Positions 44,017 through 54,367 of a DNA stretch of 64,000 bases are shown one piece after another. Every line of letters starts with the position of its first letter. The stretch's first letter is position 1. The notes under the pieces were generated by a model. That model saw nothing but the letters and a program-made list of their open reading frames with translations, ran no database searches and was not told the DNA's origin. The stretch spans positions 1,509,674 to 1,573,673 of the forward strand of contig NZ_KK073875.1 in assembly GCF_000585395.1 (NCBI RefSeq), given 5' to 3'. The position numbers were made by a program, and so were the translations under genes. Origin of the DNA: Saccharibacillus sacchari DSM 19268 (GTDB lineage Bacteria > Bacillota > Bacilli > Paenibacillales > Paenibacillaceae).

Positions 44017-44421
44017 TTAGTATGCTCGGATCAATCTCAATGCTTCTCGGGAAAACGTTGCGATATCCGTCTCCGGCGGCAGCTCGTTCAGCGAAAACCA
44101 GCGGATCTCCGCATGTTTCTGCGGCTCGCGGTTTTGAGGTTCGCCCCCGGTATAACGGACTTTGTAGATCAGCGACAGCAGATGGCGATCTTGTTCCGTT
44201 TGAATGGTTTCGTCCGTGCACAGAAGACGTTCGACCTCGACGGTCAGACCCGTTTCTTCCTCGACTTCCCGGACGATCGTATGCTCCAACGTTTCGAAAG
44301 GATCGACCTTGCCGCCGGGAATGCTCCATTTATGAATCTCGGGGTCTTTCTTGCGAAGCACCAGCAATACCTGGCCTTCGTCGTTAAGAATGACCGCTCC
44401 GGTTCCGACTATGATCGGCAT
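44017..44421 (-). CDS. Nudix hydrolase embedded in the purine operon
   Basis: 134 residues, cytoplasmic. The Nudix box runs GGKVDPFETLEHTIVREV then EEETGL, with the full G-x5-E-x7-REVEEETG pattern, so it should hydrolyse a nucleoside diphosphate derivative or a damaged nucleotide. Substrate not predictable. It lies between purN (32 bp upstream) and purH (30 bp downstream), all in the same direction. In B. subtilis purN and purH are adjacent, so this is an insertion into the conserved order; a housekeeping role on purine nucleotides is possible. Confidence 0.93.
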   Translation of the reverse strand: MPIIVGTGAVILNDEGQVLLVLRKKDPEIHKWSIPGGKVDPFETLEHTIVREVEEETGLTVEVERLLCTDETIQTEQDRHLLSLIYKVRYTGGEPQNREPQKHAEIRWFSLNELPPETDIATFSREALRLIRAY

Positions 44422-44453
44422 GACTTTTCACTTCTTTTCCGTATAAAAAGGAT

Positions 44454-45332
44454 TTAAAACAACCGAACTTGGCGACCGTCCAGCTTGACCCGGCCTGCCG
44501 CGAACCACGATACCACTTCGGGATACAGCAAACGTTCCTGATCCTGAATACGCAATTGCAAATCGGCGGCCGAATCTTCCGGGTACACGTCGACAGCTCG
44601 CTGGGCGATGATCGGCCCCGTGTCCATGCCTCCGTCGACAAAATGCACGGTTGCGCCGCTGATCCGAACGCCGTGGGCGACCGCTTGTCCCGCGGCGTCT
44701 TTGCCCGGGAACGACGGCAGCAGCGACGGGTGGATATTGATCATCCGCCCCATGTACGGCTCGACCAATACACTCGTCAACAGACGCATGTATCCGGCAA
44801 GTACAATCAGGTCGATCTTGGCTTTCGCCAGTTCTTCCAAAATAACGCGTTCGTACGCTTCGCGCGAATCGTATTCTTTCGGCGTAAACACGAACACCGG
44901 AACTCCCGCTGCGCGGGCACGTTCGACGGCTTTGGACTGCGGCTTGTCCGAAACGAGCAGCGCAATCTGCGCGCCGAGTTGTCCCGCGCGCGCCGTATCG
45001 AGCATGGCCTGGAAGTTGCTGCCGGAGCCGGACGCGAATACCGCGACGCGGTAAGGCTTATTCGGACCTTCCCCGTCCGGCAACGCTTGCTCCAGCTCGC
45101 GAAGCTGCGCTGCGGGATCACCTTCGTTTTCGGCGGAATCGTCCGCTTCTTCCGGGTCTGCGACGGCGGGAAGTCCGGGCAGCGTCAGCGGCTCCGGTTC
45201 GACTCCAGGCACCGCAGGCTGCGGAACAGGTTCGTTTGGCAATCCGGGCATCGGACCCGGCTTCAGAGGTACTTCTTCCTCGCTCAGCCGAGTGCTCTCC
45301 TCCCGAATGTCTTTGCCTTCGATCCCACTCAT
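44454..45332 (-). CDS. purN: Phosphoribosylglycinamide formyltransferase with long N-terminal extension
   Basis: 292 residues against ~195-215 for the family. Residues 93-292 are a complete Pur[30 protein letters not shown], active-site [13 protein letters not shown] and [16 protein letters not shown] (Asn, His, Asp). It transfers formyl from 10-formyl-THF to GAR. Residues 1-92 are acidic and proline-rich ([20 protein letters not shown], then [12 protein letters not shown]) and not part of the fold. The ATG at 45332 overlaps the purM stop (ATGA) as expected for coupled genes, and no good internal start precedes residue 93, so the extension is probably translated. Confidence 0.95.
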   Translation of the reverse strand: MSGIEGKDIREESTRLSEEEVPLKPGPMPGLPNEPVPQPAVPGVEPEPLTLPGLPAVADPEEADDSAENEGDPAAQLRELEQALPDGEGPNKPYRVAVFASGSGSNFQAMLDTARAGQLGAQIALLVSDKPQSKAVERARAAGVPVFVFTPKEYDSREAYERVILEELAKAKIDLIVLAGYMRLLTSVLVEPYMGRMINIHPSLLPSFPGKDAAGQAVAHGVRISGATVHFVDGGMDTGPIIAQRAVDVYPEDSAADLQLRIQDQERLLYPEVVSWFAAGRVKLDGRQVRLF

Positions 45333-46369
45333 TGCGCGTTACCTTGGAACGTCACGACTTTCTCGCCTGCCGTCACGCTGCCGATCAGGTAAGCTTCTTC
45401 GCCCGCTTCTTTCAGTTGGCGCAGCGCTTCTTCTTTATCCGCTTCGCCCACGACCAACACCAGCCCGATGCCCATGTTGAACGTCGTGTACATATCGCTG
45501 TCCGTGATATCGCCTTTTTGCTGCATGAGCTTGAAGATCGGCAGTACCGGCCATGTGCCGTGCTCAATCTCAACGTTCACGCCTTCTGGCAGCATCCGCG
45601 GGATATTTTCGATAAAGCCGCCGCCCGTAATATGCGCCATGCCTTTGACTTCGATGCTTTTCAGCAATTGCAGCACAGGCTTCACGTAGATCTTGGTCGG
45701 CTCCAGCAGCGTCGCGCCGAGCGTGCCGCCGAGTTCAGCGACTTCGTCGGTCAGTTGGTAGCCGTGTTGTTCCAACAACAGCTTGCGCACGAGCGAGAAC
45801 CCGTTGCTATGCACGCCGCTCGAAGCCAGTCCGATTACCGCGTCGCCTGCCGAGATCGATTGGCCGTTGATGATTTTCTTTTTATCGACGATGCCCACCG
45901 TGAAGCCCGCGATATCGTACTCGCCTTCGGTGTACATGTCCGGCATTTCCGCCGTCTCGCCGCCGATCAGCGCGCAGCCGGATTGCAAACAGCCGTCCGC
46001 GATGCCCGCGACGATGTCTTCGATCTTCTCCGGCACGACTTTGCCCGTCGCCAGATAATCGAGGAAAAACAGCGGCTCCGCGCCTTGCACGATAATATCG
46101 TTCACGCACATCGCGACGGCATCGATGCCGATCGTGTCGTGCTTGTCCATCGCGAACGCGATTTTCAGCTTCGTGCCGACGCCGTCCGTTCCGGAGACGA
46201 GCACTGGCTCTTCGTAAGCGTCTTTGTTCAGGCCGAACAGCGCGCCGAACCCGCCCAGATCCGTCATGACTTCCGGACGGAACGTTTTTTTAACGTGCTT
46301 TTTCATCCGTTCGACCGCTTCGTTGCCCGCCGCGATATCGACTCCGGCGTTTTTGTAGGCTTCAGACAC
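45329..46369 (-). CDS. purM: Phosphoribosylformylglycinamidine cyclo-ligase (AIR synthetase)
   Basis: 346 residues. ATP-dependent ring closure of FGAM to AIR. The N-terminus [20 protein letters not shown] matches B. subtilis PurM when started at GTG 46369, which has AAAGGATG upstream; ATG 46390 is an alternative. [31 protein letters not shown] and [15 protein letters not shown] are diagnostic. The next gene upstream, purF, is 664 bp away, an unusual gap filled by palindromic elements D and F. Confidence 0.97.
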   Translation of the reverse strand: MSEAYKNAGVDIAAGNEAVERMKKHVKKTFRPEVMTDLGGFGALFGLNKDAYEEPVLVSGTDGVGTKLKIAFAMDKHDTIGIDAVAMCVNDIIVQGAEPLFFLDYLATGKVVPEKIEDIVAGIADGCLQSGCALIGGETAEMPDMYTEGEYDIAGFTVGIVDKKKIINGQSISAGDAVIGLASSGVHSNGFSLVRKLLLEQHGYQLTDEVAELGGTLGATLLEPTKIYVKPVLQLLKSIEVKGMAHITGGGFIENIPRMLPEGVNVEIEHGTWPVLPIFKLMQQKGDITDSDMYTTFNMGIGLVLVVGEADKEEALRQLKEAGEEAYLIGSVTAGEKVVTFQGNAQ

Positions 46370-46410
46370 AACCGACACATCCTTTATCATTAAATTAAAA
46401 TCCTGTTCGT

Positions 46411-46555
46411 GGAGGGGAAGCTGTGGGGGCGCTGCGGGAAAAATTCGTTCAAGTCGCTGTCTCACCCGAAAAATGGGTTGAAGTTTTTATTTGAATTTTT
46501 CGAGTTCAAAGGCGTCTTTCACTGAATTTCTCCCTCCGCTTAACAGCTTCCGAAC
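46411..46555. repeat. Dispersed structured palindromic element, copy D (forward)
   Basis: Outermost stem GGAAGCTGT-type (GGGGAAGCTGT / ACAGCTTCC), then GGGAAAAATTC / GAATTTCTCCC with one mismatch, inner stem CCGAAAAAT / ATTTTTCGAG. Conserved words GGGGCGCTGCGG, CGCTGTCTCACCC and GAGTTCAAAGGCG. Lies in the 5' untranslated region of purM. Confidence 0.83.
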
Positions 46556-46844
46556 ATGCATTTTAATTTCCAGATGCAAGCGTCGCTTGTATCTGGAAAT
46601 TAAGTTAGGTTAAAAATCTTTTCGATTACATTCGAAAAGGTAACTGCTCAAGAAAGCTCCGGTTTTGCGCTTGACCCTCGCTTCGAATCAGCTTAGGGTC
46701 AAGTGCGGCTCGGCTTCTGCGAAGCGAGCCAAGACCTACACAGCAAAGGATAGCGACTAGCGTCTTGCTTTTTCGAGAAAAGGAGAAAGCAGCCCTGCCC
46801 TCTACCCTACCCACAAAAAAGGAGGCGTGCGCGTCGGAGTCAGC
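46556..46844. other. Hairpin-rich spacer between inverted copies D and F
   Basis: 289 bp, no gene. Perfect or near-perfect hairpins: AATTTCCAGAT...ATCTGGAAATT (46568-46602), CTTTTCGA...TCGAAAAGG (about 46619-46641), CTTGACCCT...AGGGTCAAG (about 46669-46702) and GGCTCG...CGAGCC. The succession of small stems is unusual for a purF-purM junction. Confidence 0.55.
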
Positions 46845-47020
46845 GGAGGGTGGAGGGAGCCTGAAGAAACTAAAAGTTTTCCGTAGGAAAACTGCATCGG
46901 AAGCATAAGCTATGCTCGCCTTTGAAATCCGATTCCTACCTCTAAATAAGTTATCTAATGAAGGAATCGGATTGAAACAGCGATCGGAAGGCACCCTCCA
47001 CCCGCAGCGCCCTTCAAACA
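46845..47020. repeat. Dispersed structured palindromic element, copy F (reverse)
   Basis: Outer stem GGGTGGAGGGAGCCT (46848-46862) pairs with AGGCACCCTCCACCC (46989-47003), one mismatch. Inner stem ATCCGATTCCT / AGGAATCGGAT. Extra hairpin AGTTTTCC-GTA-GGAAAACT in the left half. Conserved CGCCTTTGAA at 46917-46926, GAAACAGCG at 46974-46982, CCCGCAGCGCCC at 47001-47012. Confidence 0.8.
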
Positions 47021-47033
47021 ACCAGCAATCACA

Positions 47034-48509
47034 TCAACATCCGCATCCGAGTTTTTCTTCTCCCCCGAAGTCTACCTGGGTCGGATAATCGTTGTCGAAG
47101 CAGGCCATGCACAATCCGCCTTTGTATGCGGAACGGTCGTCGCCGTCCACGGCTTCGATCAAGCCTTCGTAGCTCAGGAAGGCAAGCGAATCGGCGCCGA
47201 TTTCTTCGCGGATTTCTTCGACGGTGCGGGAAGACGCGATGAGTTCGCGGCTGTCCGGGGTGTCGATGCCGTAGAAGCACGGGTTTTTGAAAGGCGGCGA
47301 GGTGATGCAGACATGCACTTCGGTCGCGCCCGCTTCGCGAAGCAGGTTCACGATGCGGCGGGACGTCGTGCCGCGCACGATCGAATCGTCGATCATGACG
47401 ACGCGTTTGCCTTCGACGACGCGGCGGACGGCGCTCAGTTTCATTTTGACGCCTTGCTCGCGCAGTTCCTGGCTCGGTTGGATAAAGGTCCGGCCGGTGT
47501 ATTTGTTTTTAATGAGGCCGAGCTCGTACGGAATGCCCGTTTGCTCGGCATAACCGATCGCGGCGGAGATGCTGGAGTCCGGCACGCCGGTCACCAGATC
47601 GGCGTCGACGAACTTTTCTCTCGCCAGCACGCTGCCCATCCGTTTGCGGGCGGAGTGCAGGTTCGAACCGTTCATGTCGCTGTCCGGGCGCGCGAAGTAA
47701 ATGTACTCCATCGCGCAAAGCGCTTTGCGCTGCATCGGCGTAAAGCGGTCTTCGCGCAGTCCGTCCCGATCCAGTACCAGCATCTCGCCCGGACGAACGT
47801 CGCGGACGCTTTCCGCGCCGATAACTTCGAGCGCGCAGGTCTCCGACGTGAAGATATACGCGTCGCCGAGACGGCCCATCGTGAGCGGACGCAGTCCGTT
47901 CGGGTCGCAGGTGACGAGCAGCTTGTCGTGCGTGAGCAGCATGAACGCATAGCCGCCGACGATCCGGTTCATGGCGTCTTTCGCCGCTTCGACGAAATCT
48001 TTCGGCGAACGGGCGATCAAGTGGGCCACGACTTCCGTATCGCTCGTCGTTTGGAAGATCGAACCGCTCTCTTCCAGCTCGCGCCGGATTTCCGGAGCAT
48101 TGACGATATTGCCGTTGGTAGCGACCGCGAGGTCGCCGCCTTTGTATTTGAACACCAGCGGCTGGGCGTTGGTCAATCCTCCGCCGCCGCTTGTCGAATA
48201 CCGTACGTGACCGATCGAGTGCTTTCCTTGAAGGCCGGCGAGCGTGTCTTTGTCAAAAACCTCTTTGACCAGACCCAAACCGCGATGATAATTGAAGTGA
48301 TCTTCGTTGCTGACGCAAATCCCCGCGCTTTCCTCTCCCCGGTGCTGAAGTGCATGCAAACCGTAATAGGACAGGGACGCGGCGTCCGGATGTCCGTAGA
48401 CCCCGAACACGCCGCATTCTTCGCGCAGGGTGTCGAACGGATCGATCTGATCCATTCCCTCGTTGTAGTAGTCCCCCGTCCACAACGGCTGCTTTACTTC
48501 ATCAGACAT
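47034..48509 (-). CDS. purF: Amidophosphoribosyltransferase
   Basis: 491 residues. Commits PRPP to purine synthesis with glutamine as donor. A short propeptide precedes the nucleophile Cys in [15 protein letters not shown]; the Ntn glutaminase part continues [13 protein letters not shown]. The PRTase domain has [18 protein letters not shown], the PRPP loop. Cysteines in [25 protein letters not shown] and the LGCGC tail fit the [4Fe-4S]-cluster type of B. subtilis. Overlaps purL by 16 bases. Confidence 0.98.
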   Translation of the reverse strand: MSDEVKQPLWTGDYYNEGMDQIDPFDTLREECGVFGVYGHPDAASLSYYGLHALQHRGEESAGICVSNEDHFNYHRGLGLVKEVFDKDTLAGLQGKHSIGHVRYSTSGGGGLTNAQPLVFKYKGGDLAVATNGNIVNAPEIRRELEESGSIFQTTSDTEVVAHLIARSPKDFVEAAKDAMNRIVGGYAFMLLTHDKLLVTCDPNGLRPLTMGRLGDAYIFTSETCALEVIGAESVRDVRPGEMLVLDRDGLREDRFTPMQRKALCAMEYIYFARPDSDMNGSNLHSARKRMGSVLAREKFVDADLVTGVPDSSISAAIGYAEQTGIPYELGLIKNKYTGRTFIQPSQELREQGVKMKLSAVRRVVEGKRVVMIDDSIVRGTTSRRIVNLLREAGATEVHVCITSPPFKNPCFYGIDTPDSRELIASSRTVEEIREEIGADSLAFLSYEGLIEAVDGDDRSAYKGGLCMACFDNDYPTQVDFGGEEKLGCGC

Positions 48510-50755
48510 GGAATCGCATCCTCCCAGACCTGTTTGAGTGTATGAATCTCTTCGCTGAGTACTTCTTTTCCGTCCACGGTGATGTGCAATTGCAGTCCCG
48601 ACACGCGTCCGATCTTCGCAGCCGGCACGCCGTGCGCCGCAAGTCCGCTCAACAGCGCGTCCGCGTTTTCAGGCGTCGCCGACAGCAAGATGCGCGATTG
48701 GCTTTCGCTGAACAATGCGAAATCAGGACGAAGACCCGCTTCGCCGATCTCTTCCGTATGGATGCTGACTTGCGCGCCCAGACCGCCGCCGATGCAACTT
48801 TCCGCTACGGCAACCGCAAGGCCGCCGTCCGACAAGTCGTGCGCCGAACGCACAAGGCCGCTTTGGATCGCTTCCAGCACGCCGCTCAGCAGTTTCTTTT
48901 CGACTGCCAGATCCAGCTGCGGAGGACGTCCTTCCGTCACGCCGTGCACCACTTGTTGGAACTCGGTTCCGCCCAGCTCGGCTTTCGTAACGCCCGTCAG
49001 GATCAGGATATCGCCTTCGCCTTTGAAATGCTGCGTCGTGATATGGTCCACGTCGTGTACCAGACCGACCATGCCCACGACCGGAGTCGGGTAGATCGAG
49101 CCTTTGGCGTTTTCGTTGTACAAGCTGACGTTGCCGCCGATAACCGGCGTATCCAACTCGCGGCAAGCTTCGGCCATGCCGTCGACCGCTTTTTCCATCT
49201 GCCAGAAGATTTCCGGCTTTTCCGGGCTGCCGAAGTTCAGGTTATCCGTGATCGCCAGCGGCTCCGCGCCGGAGCAGACGATGTTGCGCGCCGCTTCGCT
49301 GACCGCGATGCGTCCGCCCACTTCAGGATCCAGATACACGAAACGTCCGCTGCAATCCGTCGTCATCGCCAACGCTTTGCGCGTGCCGTCGATCGTCACG
49401 ACCGCCGCGTCCGAGCCCGGACGTACCGCCGTGTTCGTGCGCACCATGTAATCGTATTGCTCATAGACCCAAGCTTTGCTCGCCACGCTCGGCGAACCCA
49501 GCACCTTTTTCAACGCGCCGCCCAGATCCGTGACTTCGTTGTACGCCGTCGTATCGACAGTTGCGTTTTTCGCATAGTAAGCCGGTTCGCTCGAAGGTTT
49601 GTCGTAGATCGGGCATTCGTCGACAAGCGCGTGTACCGGCATGTCGCCAACCACTTCGCCGTGATGCAGCAGCTTCAGACGTCCGTCGTCCGTGACTTTA
49701 CCCACCTTCGCGCAAATGACGCCCCAACGCTCGAAGATTTCCATGGCCTGCGTTTCGTCTTTCGGTTCGACGACGAACAGCATGCGCTCTTGGGACTCCG
49801 ACAGCATCATCTCGTACGCCGTCATGCCTTCTTCGCGCTGCGGCACTTGGTCGAGGTACAGTTCCAGACCGTTACCCGCTTTGCTCGCCATTTCCGAACT
49901 GGAGCAGGTCAGACCCGCCGCGCCCATATCCTGAATGCCGACCACGATGCCGCTGTCGATCAGTTCCAGGCACGATTCCATAACCAGCTTTTCCATAAAC
50001 GGATCGCCGACCTGAACCGCCGTTTTGCGCTCTTGCGATTCTTCCGTCAGCTCTTCCGACGCGAACGTCGCGCCGTGGATGCCGTCGCGTCCCGTTGGAG
50101 GGCCGACGTAGAATACCGGGTTGCCGATGCCTTTTGCCACGCCGCGCTGAATCTTGTCGTGGTCGATCAGGCCGACGCACATCGCGTTGACGAGCGGGTT
50201 GCCTTCGTAGCTTTCGTCGAACACGACTTCGCCGCCGACCGTCGGGATGCCGATACAGTTGCCGTAACCCGCGATGCCGCTCACCACATGCTCGAACAGG
50301 TATTTGACGCGGTCGCTTTCAAGTCTGCCGAAACGCAGCGAGTTCAGCGACGCGATCGGGCGCGCGCCCATCGAGAAGATGTCGCGGATAATGCCGCCCA
50401 CGCCTGTCGCAGCGCCCTGGAAAGGCTCGACCGCCGAAGGGTGGTTATGGCTTTCAATCTTGAACACGACTGCTTGGTTATCGCCGATGTCGACGATGCC
50501 CGCGCCTTCGCCCGGTCCCATCAGGACGCGAGGACCCGTGACCGGGAATTTGCGCAGCAGCGGCTTCGAATTTTTGTACGCGCAGTGCTCGGACCACATT
50601 ACGCTGAAAACGCCGATTTCCGTGTAGTTTGGCTTACGGCCGAGAAAACCGCAGATGAGCTCGAACTCGCTGTCCGATACGCCCATCTGTTTGTAAATTT
50701 GCTGATCCGCGATTTGCTCCGCCGTCGGTTCCTTAACGGACATTTGCTGCGTCAT
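48494..50755 (-). CDS. purL: Phosphoribosylformylglycinamidine synthase, large subunit
   Basis: 753 residues, the small-type PurL that works in a complex with PurQ and PurS. ATP-dependent conversion of FGAR to [44 protein letters not shown] and [20 protein letters not shown] are hallmark segments; the second half repeats the AIRS-like fold ([25 protein letters not shown]). Start 50755 with GGAGGG. Overlaps purQ by 23 bases. Confidence 0.98.
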   Translation of the reverse strand: MTQQMSVKEPTAEQIADQQIYKQMGVSDSEFELICGFLGRKPNYTEIGVFSVMWSEHCAYKNSKPLLRKFPVTGPRVLMGPGEGAGIVDIGDNQAVVFKIESHNHPSAVEPFQGAATGVGGIIRDIFSMGARPIASLNSLRFGRLESDRVKYLFEHVVSGIAGYGNCIGIPTVGGEVVFDESYEGNPLVNAMCVGLIDHDKIQRGVAKGIGNPVFYVGPPTGRDGIHGATFASEELTEESQERKTAVQVGDPFMEKLVMESCLELIDSGIVVGIQDMGAAGLTCSSSEMASKAGNGLELYLDQVPQREEGMTAYEMMLSESQERMLFVVEPKDETQAMEIFERWGVICAKVGKVTDDGRLKLLHHGEVVGDMPVHALVDECPIYDKPSSEPAYYAKNATVDTTAYNEVTDLGGALKKVLGSPSVASKAWVYEQYDYMVRTNTAVRPGSDAAVVTIDGTRKALAMTTDCSGRFVYLDPEVGGRIAVSEAARNIVCSGAEPLAITDNLNFGSPEKPEIFWQMEKAVDGMAEACRELDTPVIGGNVSLYNENAKGSIYPTPVVGMVGLVHDVDHITTQHFKGEGDILILTGVTKAELGGTEFQQVVHGVTEGRPPQLDLAVEKKLLSGVLEAIQSGLVRSAHDLSDGGLAVAVAESCIGGGLGAQVSIHTEEIGEAGLRPDFALFSESQSRILLSATPENADALLSGLAAHGVPAAKIGRVSGLQLHITVDGKEVLSEEIHTLKQVWEDAIPCLMK

Positions 50756-51422
50756 GTTGTTCCCTCCAAGCGTTAATAATCGATGTGAACATCTTTTTGC
50801 CGTCTGTCGTGCCGAGAATTTCGTTAACCGCGCGTTCCGGGTGAGGCATCATGCCGAGCACGTTGCCGGCTTTGTTCGTGATGCCCGCGATATCGTCCAC
50901 CGAACCGTTCGGATTGCTTTTATACCGGAAAGCGATTTGATTGTTGGCGCGAAGCTCTTCCAACGTCTCTTCGTCGCAGTAATAGTTGCCTTCGCCGTGC
51001 GCGATCGGGATGACGATTTCTTCGCCGGCCGCGTAATCACGGGTAAACGGCGTTGCGTTGTTTTCCACCTTCAGCACCGTGTCGCGACATGCGAACTTCA
51101 TCGACATGTTGCGGCGCAGCGCGCCAGGGAGCAGTCCGGCTTCGGTCAGAATCTGGAAACCGTTGCAGATGCCGAGCACGAACTTGCCTTCTTCGGCAGC
51201 CTTCGCCACTTCATTCATGACCGGAGCAAAACGCGAGATCGCGCCGCAGCGCAGATAATCGCCGTACGAGAAGCCGCCCGGCACGAGGATGCAATCATAG
51301 GCGGACAGATCCGTCGCCGTGTGCCACACGTAATCGACAGGCTCGCCGAGGACGTTTTCCACCGCTTTGTAACAGTCGATATCGCAGTTGGAACCGGGAA
51401 ATACGAGGACTGCAAATTTCAT
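50733..51422 (-). CDS. purQ: Phosphoribosylformylglycinamidine synthase, glutaminase subunit
   Basis: 229 residues, class I glutamine amidotransferase. [20 protein letters not shown], nucleophile Cys in [20 protein letters not shown], and the His/Glu dyad in [14 protein letters not shown]. Supplies ammonia to PurL. The start at 51422 has GGAGGG upstream and follows the purS stop by 5 bases. Confidence 0.98.
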   Translation of the reverse strand: MKFAVLVFPGSNCDIDCYKAVENVLGEPVDYVWHTATDLSAYDCILVPGGFSYGDYLRCGAISRFAPVMNEVAKAAEEGKFVLGICNGFQILTEAGLLPGALRRNMSMKFACRDTVLKVENNATPFTRDYAAGEEIVIPIAHGEGNYYCDEETLEELRANNQIAFRYKSNPNGSVDDIAGITNKAGNVLGMMPHPERAVNEILGTTDGKKMFTSIINAWREQHDAANVR

Positions 51423-51427
51423 GGTGT

Positions 51428-51670
51428 TTAACCCTCCAGTTCGTAGCGGTAGTCTTCGACGACCGTGTTGGCCAGCAGCTTTTCGCACATTTCCTTCACG
51501 CGGTCTCCGGCAGCTTCCTTGCTCACGTCGCCGAGTTCGAGCTCCATGTATTTGCCGACGCGCAGGCTTTCCACTTCGTTGAAGCCGAGGGAGTGCAGCG
51601 CGCCTTGAACGGCAACGCCTTGCGGATCGAGTACGCTTTGCTTGATGGTAACGTAGACTTTGGCTTTCAT
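51428..51670 (-). CDS. purS: Phosphoribosylformylglycinamidine synthase subunit PurS
   Basis: 80 residues. [20 protein letters not shown] and [19 protein letters not shown], then a [19 protein letters not shown] ending, cover the whole PurS fold, which bridges PurL and PurQ. The start at 51670 has AGGAGGACATTC just before it; the frame to 51796 is not used. 173 bp follow purC. Confidence 0.97.
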   Translation of the reverse strand: MKAKVYVTIKQSVLDPQGVAVQGALHSLGFNEVESLRVGKYMELELGDVSKEAAGDRVKEMCEKLLANTVVEDYRYELEG

Positions 51671-51843
51671 GAATGTCCTCCTGGATAAGCCCTTCCCGAA
51701 TCTTTTCGCCTGTTCGAAAAGCAGGTGGGATCGGGAAGTCGGCTGTTTGATAGTGGTGGGTTGTGCGGCAGGCCGCTTGCGTCCCTGACGGGACACGCTT
51801 GAACGACGGTGCAGAGATTGATTGGCTTTATTTCAACGAAAGA

Positions 51844-52749
51844 CTATAATCCGAGCAGGCTTTTGCCGGTCAAGCGCTCGTAGATGCCGAGGTAGCGCTT
51901 CGTCGTTTCTTCAACGACGTCCGCCGGAAGCGGGTCGGGCGCGCTGTTTTTGTCCCAATCCGTTCCGGACAGGTACGCGCGCACGGGTTCTTTGTCCATG
52001 CTGTCGATCTCGACGTCGAGCGCGTACTTGTCTTCCGCCCAGAAGCGGGAAGAGTCCGGCGTGAAAATCTCGTCGATCAGGATGACTTGACCGTCGACCA
52101 GGCCGAACTCGAATTTGCAGTCGGCGAGGATGATGCCTTTTTCGGCGCAGGCTTTGCGGGCGAATTCGTACAGGGCGAGACTTTTGTCGCGCAGCTCCGC
52201 GGCCAGTTCCGCGCCGACGAGTTCTTCCATTTTTTCGAACGGGATATCTTCGTCATGACCTACGTCGTTTTTCGCGGCAGGCGTGAAGATCGGCTCCGGC
52301 AGCGGCGAGTTTTTGCGCAGTCCGGCCGGAAGCTCGATGCCGTTGACCGCGCCGTTTGCTTGATACTGCCGCCAGCCGCCGCCCGTGATATAACCGCGCA
52401 CGACGCATTCGATATCGATGCGTTCCGCTTTGCGGGTGACCATGATGCGGTTTTTCAGCGCCAGCGGATCTTTGGCGACCGTGCCGAGCTTCAGCACGTC
52501 CGTGTGCACGACATGGTTGTCGAGCAGATCGGACGTTTGTTCGAACCAATAGGCGCTGAGGCTGTTCAGCACGTCGCCTTTATACGGGATTGCCGGATCG
52601 AGCACATAGTCGAACGCGGAGATCCGATCGGTCACGACGATCAGGTAATGCTCGCCGAGATCGTAAAGCTCGCGTACTTTTCCTTTATACAGCAGCGACG
52701 CGTCCACCAGATGTTCGGCGGTGGAGAGAGCCTGCGAAGATACGAACAT
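51844..52749 (-). CDS. purC: SAICAR synthetase, long form
   Basis: 301 residues, whereas B. subtilis PurC has about 240; this is the longer yeast/plant-like type (SLLYKGKVRELYDLGEHYLI, VTDRISAFDYVLDPAIPYKG). ATP-dependent amide bond formation between CAIR and aspartate. IECVVRGYITGGGWRQY and DCKFEFGLVDGQVILIDEIF with TPDSSRFW are the substrate and metal motifs. Start ATG 52749 with AAGGGGG upstream; 37 bp after purB. Confidence 0.97.
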   Translation of the reverse strand: MFVSSQALSTAEHLVDASLLYKGKVRELYDLGEHYLIVVTDRISAFDYVLDPAIPYKGDVLNSLSAYWFEQTSDLLDNHVVHTDVLKLGTVAKDPLALKNRIMVTRKAERIDIECVVRGYITGGGWRQYQANGAVNGIELPAGLRKNSPLPEPIFTPAAKNDVGHDEDIPFEKMEELVGAELAAELRDKSLALYEFARKACAEKGIILADCKFEFGLVDGQVILIDEIFTPDSSRFWAEDKYALDVEIDSMDKEPVRAYLSGTDWDKNSAPDPLPADVVEETTKRYLGIYERLTGKSLLGL

Positions 52750-52786
52750 TTCTTTTCCCCCTTAACAATGAAAGGCTCGATCCGAC

Positions 52787-54085
52787 CTACTCGTTCAAGC
52801 CCAGTTTCGCAAAGATGGTATCGACATGCTTCAAGTGCCATGCCGGGTTAAACGCGTCTTCGATCTCTTCCGCGCTCAGCACGTCCGTAATCGCAGGACT
52901 TGCCAGTACGATATCCTTGAAGCTGCGCTGTTCTTCCCAAGCTTGCATCGCGCGCGGCTGCACGGTGTCGTACGCCGTTTCGCGGCTCATGCCGGAGTCG
53001 ATCAGCTTGGTCAGGATGCGGCCGGAGAACGGCACGCCGTACGTACGCTCCATGTTGCGCTTCATGTTTTCCGGGAACACCGTCAGGTTTTTGATGATGT
53101 TGCCGAAGCGGTTCAGCATGTAGTTGAGCAGCATCGTCGCGTCCGGCAGTATGACGCGTTCCGCCGAGGAGTGCGAGATGTCGCGTTCGTGCCACAGCCC
53201 GACGTTTTCGTAGGCCGTGATCATATGGCCGCGAATGACGCGGGACAGGCCGGAAATGTTTTCGCTACCGATCGGGTTGCGTTTGTGCGGCATCGCCGAC
53301 GAACCTTTTTGACCTTTCGCGAATGCTTCTTCGACTTCGCGGAATTCGCTCTTTTGCAGGGCGCGAACTTCGGTTGCGAACTTGTCGAGCGACGTCGCGA
53401 TCAGCGCGAGCGAAGCCATGTATTCCGCGTGCCGGTCGCGTTGAAGCGTCTGCGTCGAGATCGGAGCGGCTTTCGTGCCCAGCTTGCCGCACACGATTTC
53501 TTCGACGCGCGGATCGATGTTGGCATACGTGCCGACCGCGCCGGACATTTTGCCGTACTGCACGCCGTCCGCCGCATGGCGGAAACGCTCCAGGTTGCGC
53601 TTCATCTCTTCGTGCCACAGCGCCATCTTCAGACCGAACGTCGTCGGCTCCGCGTGTACGCCGTGAGTACGACCCATCATCGGCGTGCTCTTGTAAGCGA
53701 TCGCCTTGTCCTTCAGAATTTCGATGAAGTTCAGGATATCTTGCTCCAGGATCGTGTTGGCTTGCAGCAGCAGATACCCCATTGCCGTATCCACGACGTC
53801 TGTCGAAGTCAGGCCGTAATGGACCCATTTGCGCTCTTCGCCGAGGCTTTCGGATACCGCGCGGGTGAACGCGATCACGTCGTGGCGCGTTTCCTGCTCG
53901 ATCTCGTAAATGCGGTCGATATCGAAGGTCGCGTTATCGCGGATTTTTTGCACGTCTTCCGCCGGGATCACGCCCAGTTCCACCCACGCTTCGCAGGCGC
54001 AAATTTCGACTTCCAGCCATGCTTTGAATTTGTTTTCCTCGCTCCAGATACTGCGCATTTCCGGTCTGCTGTAACGTTCGATCAT
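52787..54085 (-). CDS. purB: Adenylosuccinate lyase
   Basis: 432 residues. Cleaves SAICAR and adenylosuccinate. [20 protein letters not shown] at the N-terminus, [34 protein letters not shown] (catalytic His) and the signature [20 protein letters not shown] with catalytic Ser. The start at 54085 has GGAGG 11 nt upstream. The upstream frame to 54217 is spurious. Separated from purK by 507 bp with short repeats. Confidence 0.98.
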   Translation of the reverse strand: MIERYSRPEMRSIWSEENKFKAWLEVEICACEAWVELGVIPAEDVQKIRDNATFDIDRIYEIEQETRHDVIAFTRAVSESLGEERKWVHYGLTSTDVVDTAMGYLLLQANTILEQDILNFIEILKDKAIAYKSTPMMGRTHGVHAEPTTFGLKMALWHEEMKRNLERFRHAADGVQYGKMSGAVGTYANIDPRVEEIVCGKLGTKAAPISTQTLQRDRHAEYMASLALIATSLDKFATEVRALQKSEFREVEEAFAKGQKGSSAMPHKRNPIGSENISGLSRVIRGHMITAYENVGLWHERDISHSSAERVILPDATMLLNYMLNRFGNIIKNLTVFPENMKRNMERTYGVPFSGRILTKLIDSGMSRETAYDTVQPRAMQAWEEQRSFKDIVLASPAITDVLSAEEIEDAFNPAWHLKHVDTIFAKLGLNE

Positions 54086-54367
54086 AAGGGGTATAGCCTC
54101 CAAAAAATAGTTTTGAGGTTCTCCGCCGCTATCGGATCGGGCGAAGCCTTCTTTCATTATATAAGAGATTGCGTGATATAAGAGATCGCGCTTGAAGGTC
54201 CGTCGGGTCGACGGCAACTATTTACGGGCAACAGAACTGTCCGCCGAAAGTCCGAAGCCCGAAATTCGCGCCGCCGCTTCCGCTTGGCGCAGCCGTCGTT
54301 CGGGATGCAAGAGTTCGGGATAAAAAAGTTCAAGATACAGGATTGCCGATGCGTGCGTGCGCGCCTA

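Noticed and set aside
42418..44457. Open frame of ~679 codons on the plus strand opposite purH
   Set aside because: Mirror of purH and the Nudix gene; basic, low-quality peptide without a ribosome binding site.
46626..47021. 131-residue gene on the minus strand between purF and purM
   Set aside because: It spans copy F and the hairpin-rich spacer; composition and lack of a start site argue against translation.
48350..50776. Open frame of ~808 codons on the plus strand opposite purL/purF
   Set aside because: It is the complementary-frame shadow of purL caused by GC-biased third positions; the peptide is rich in Arg, His and Phe and matches no protein, while purL is certain.
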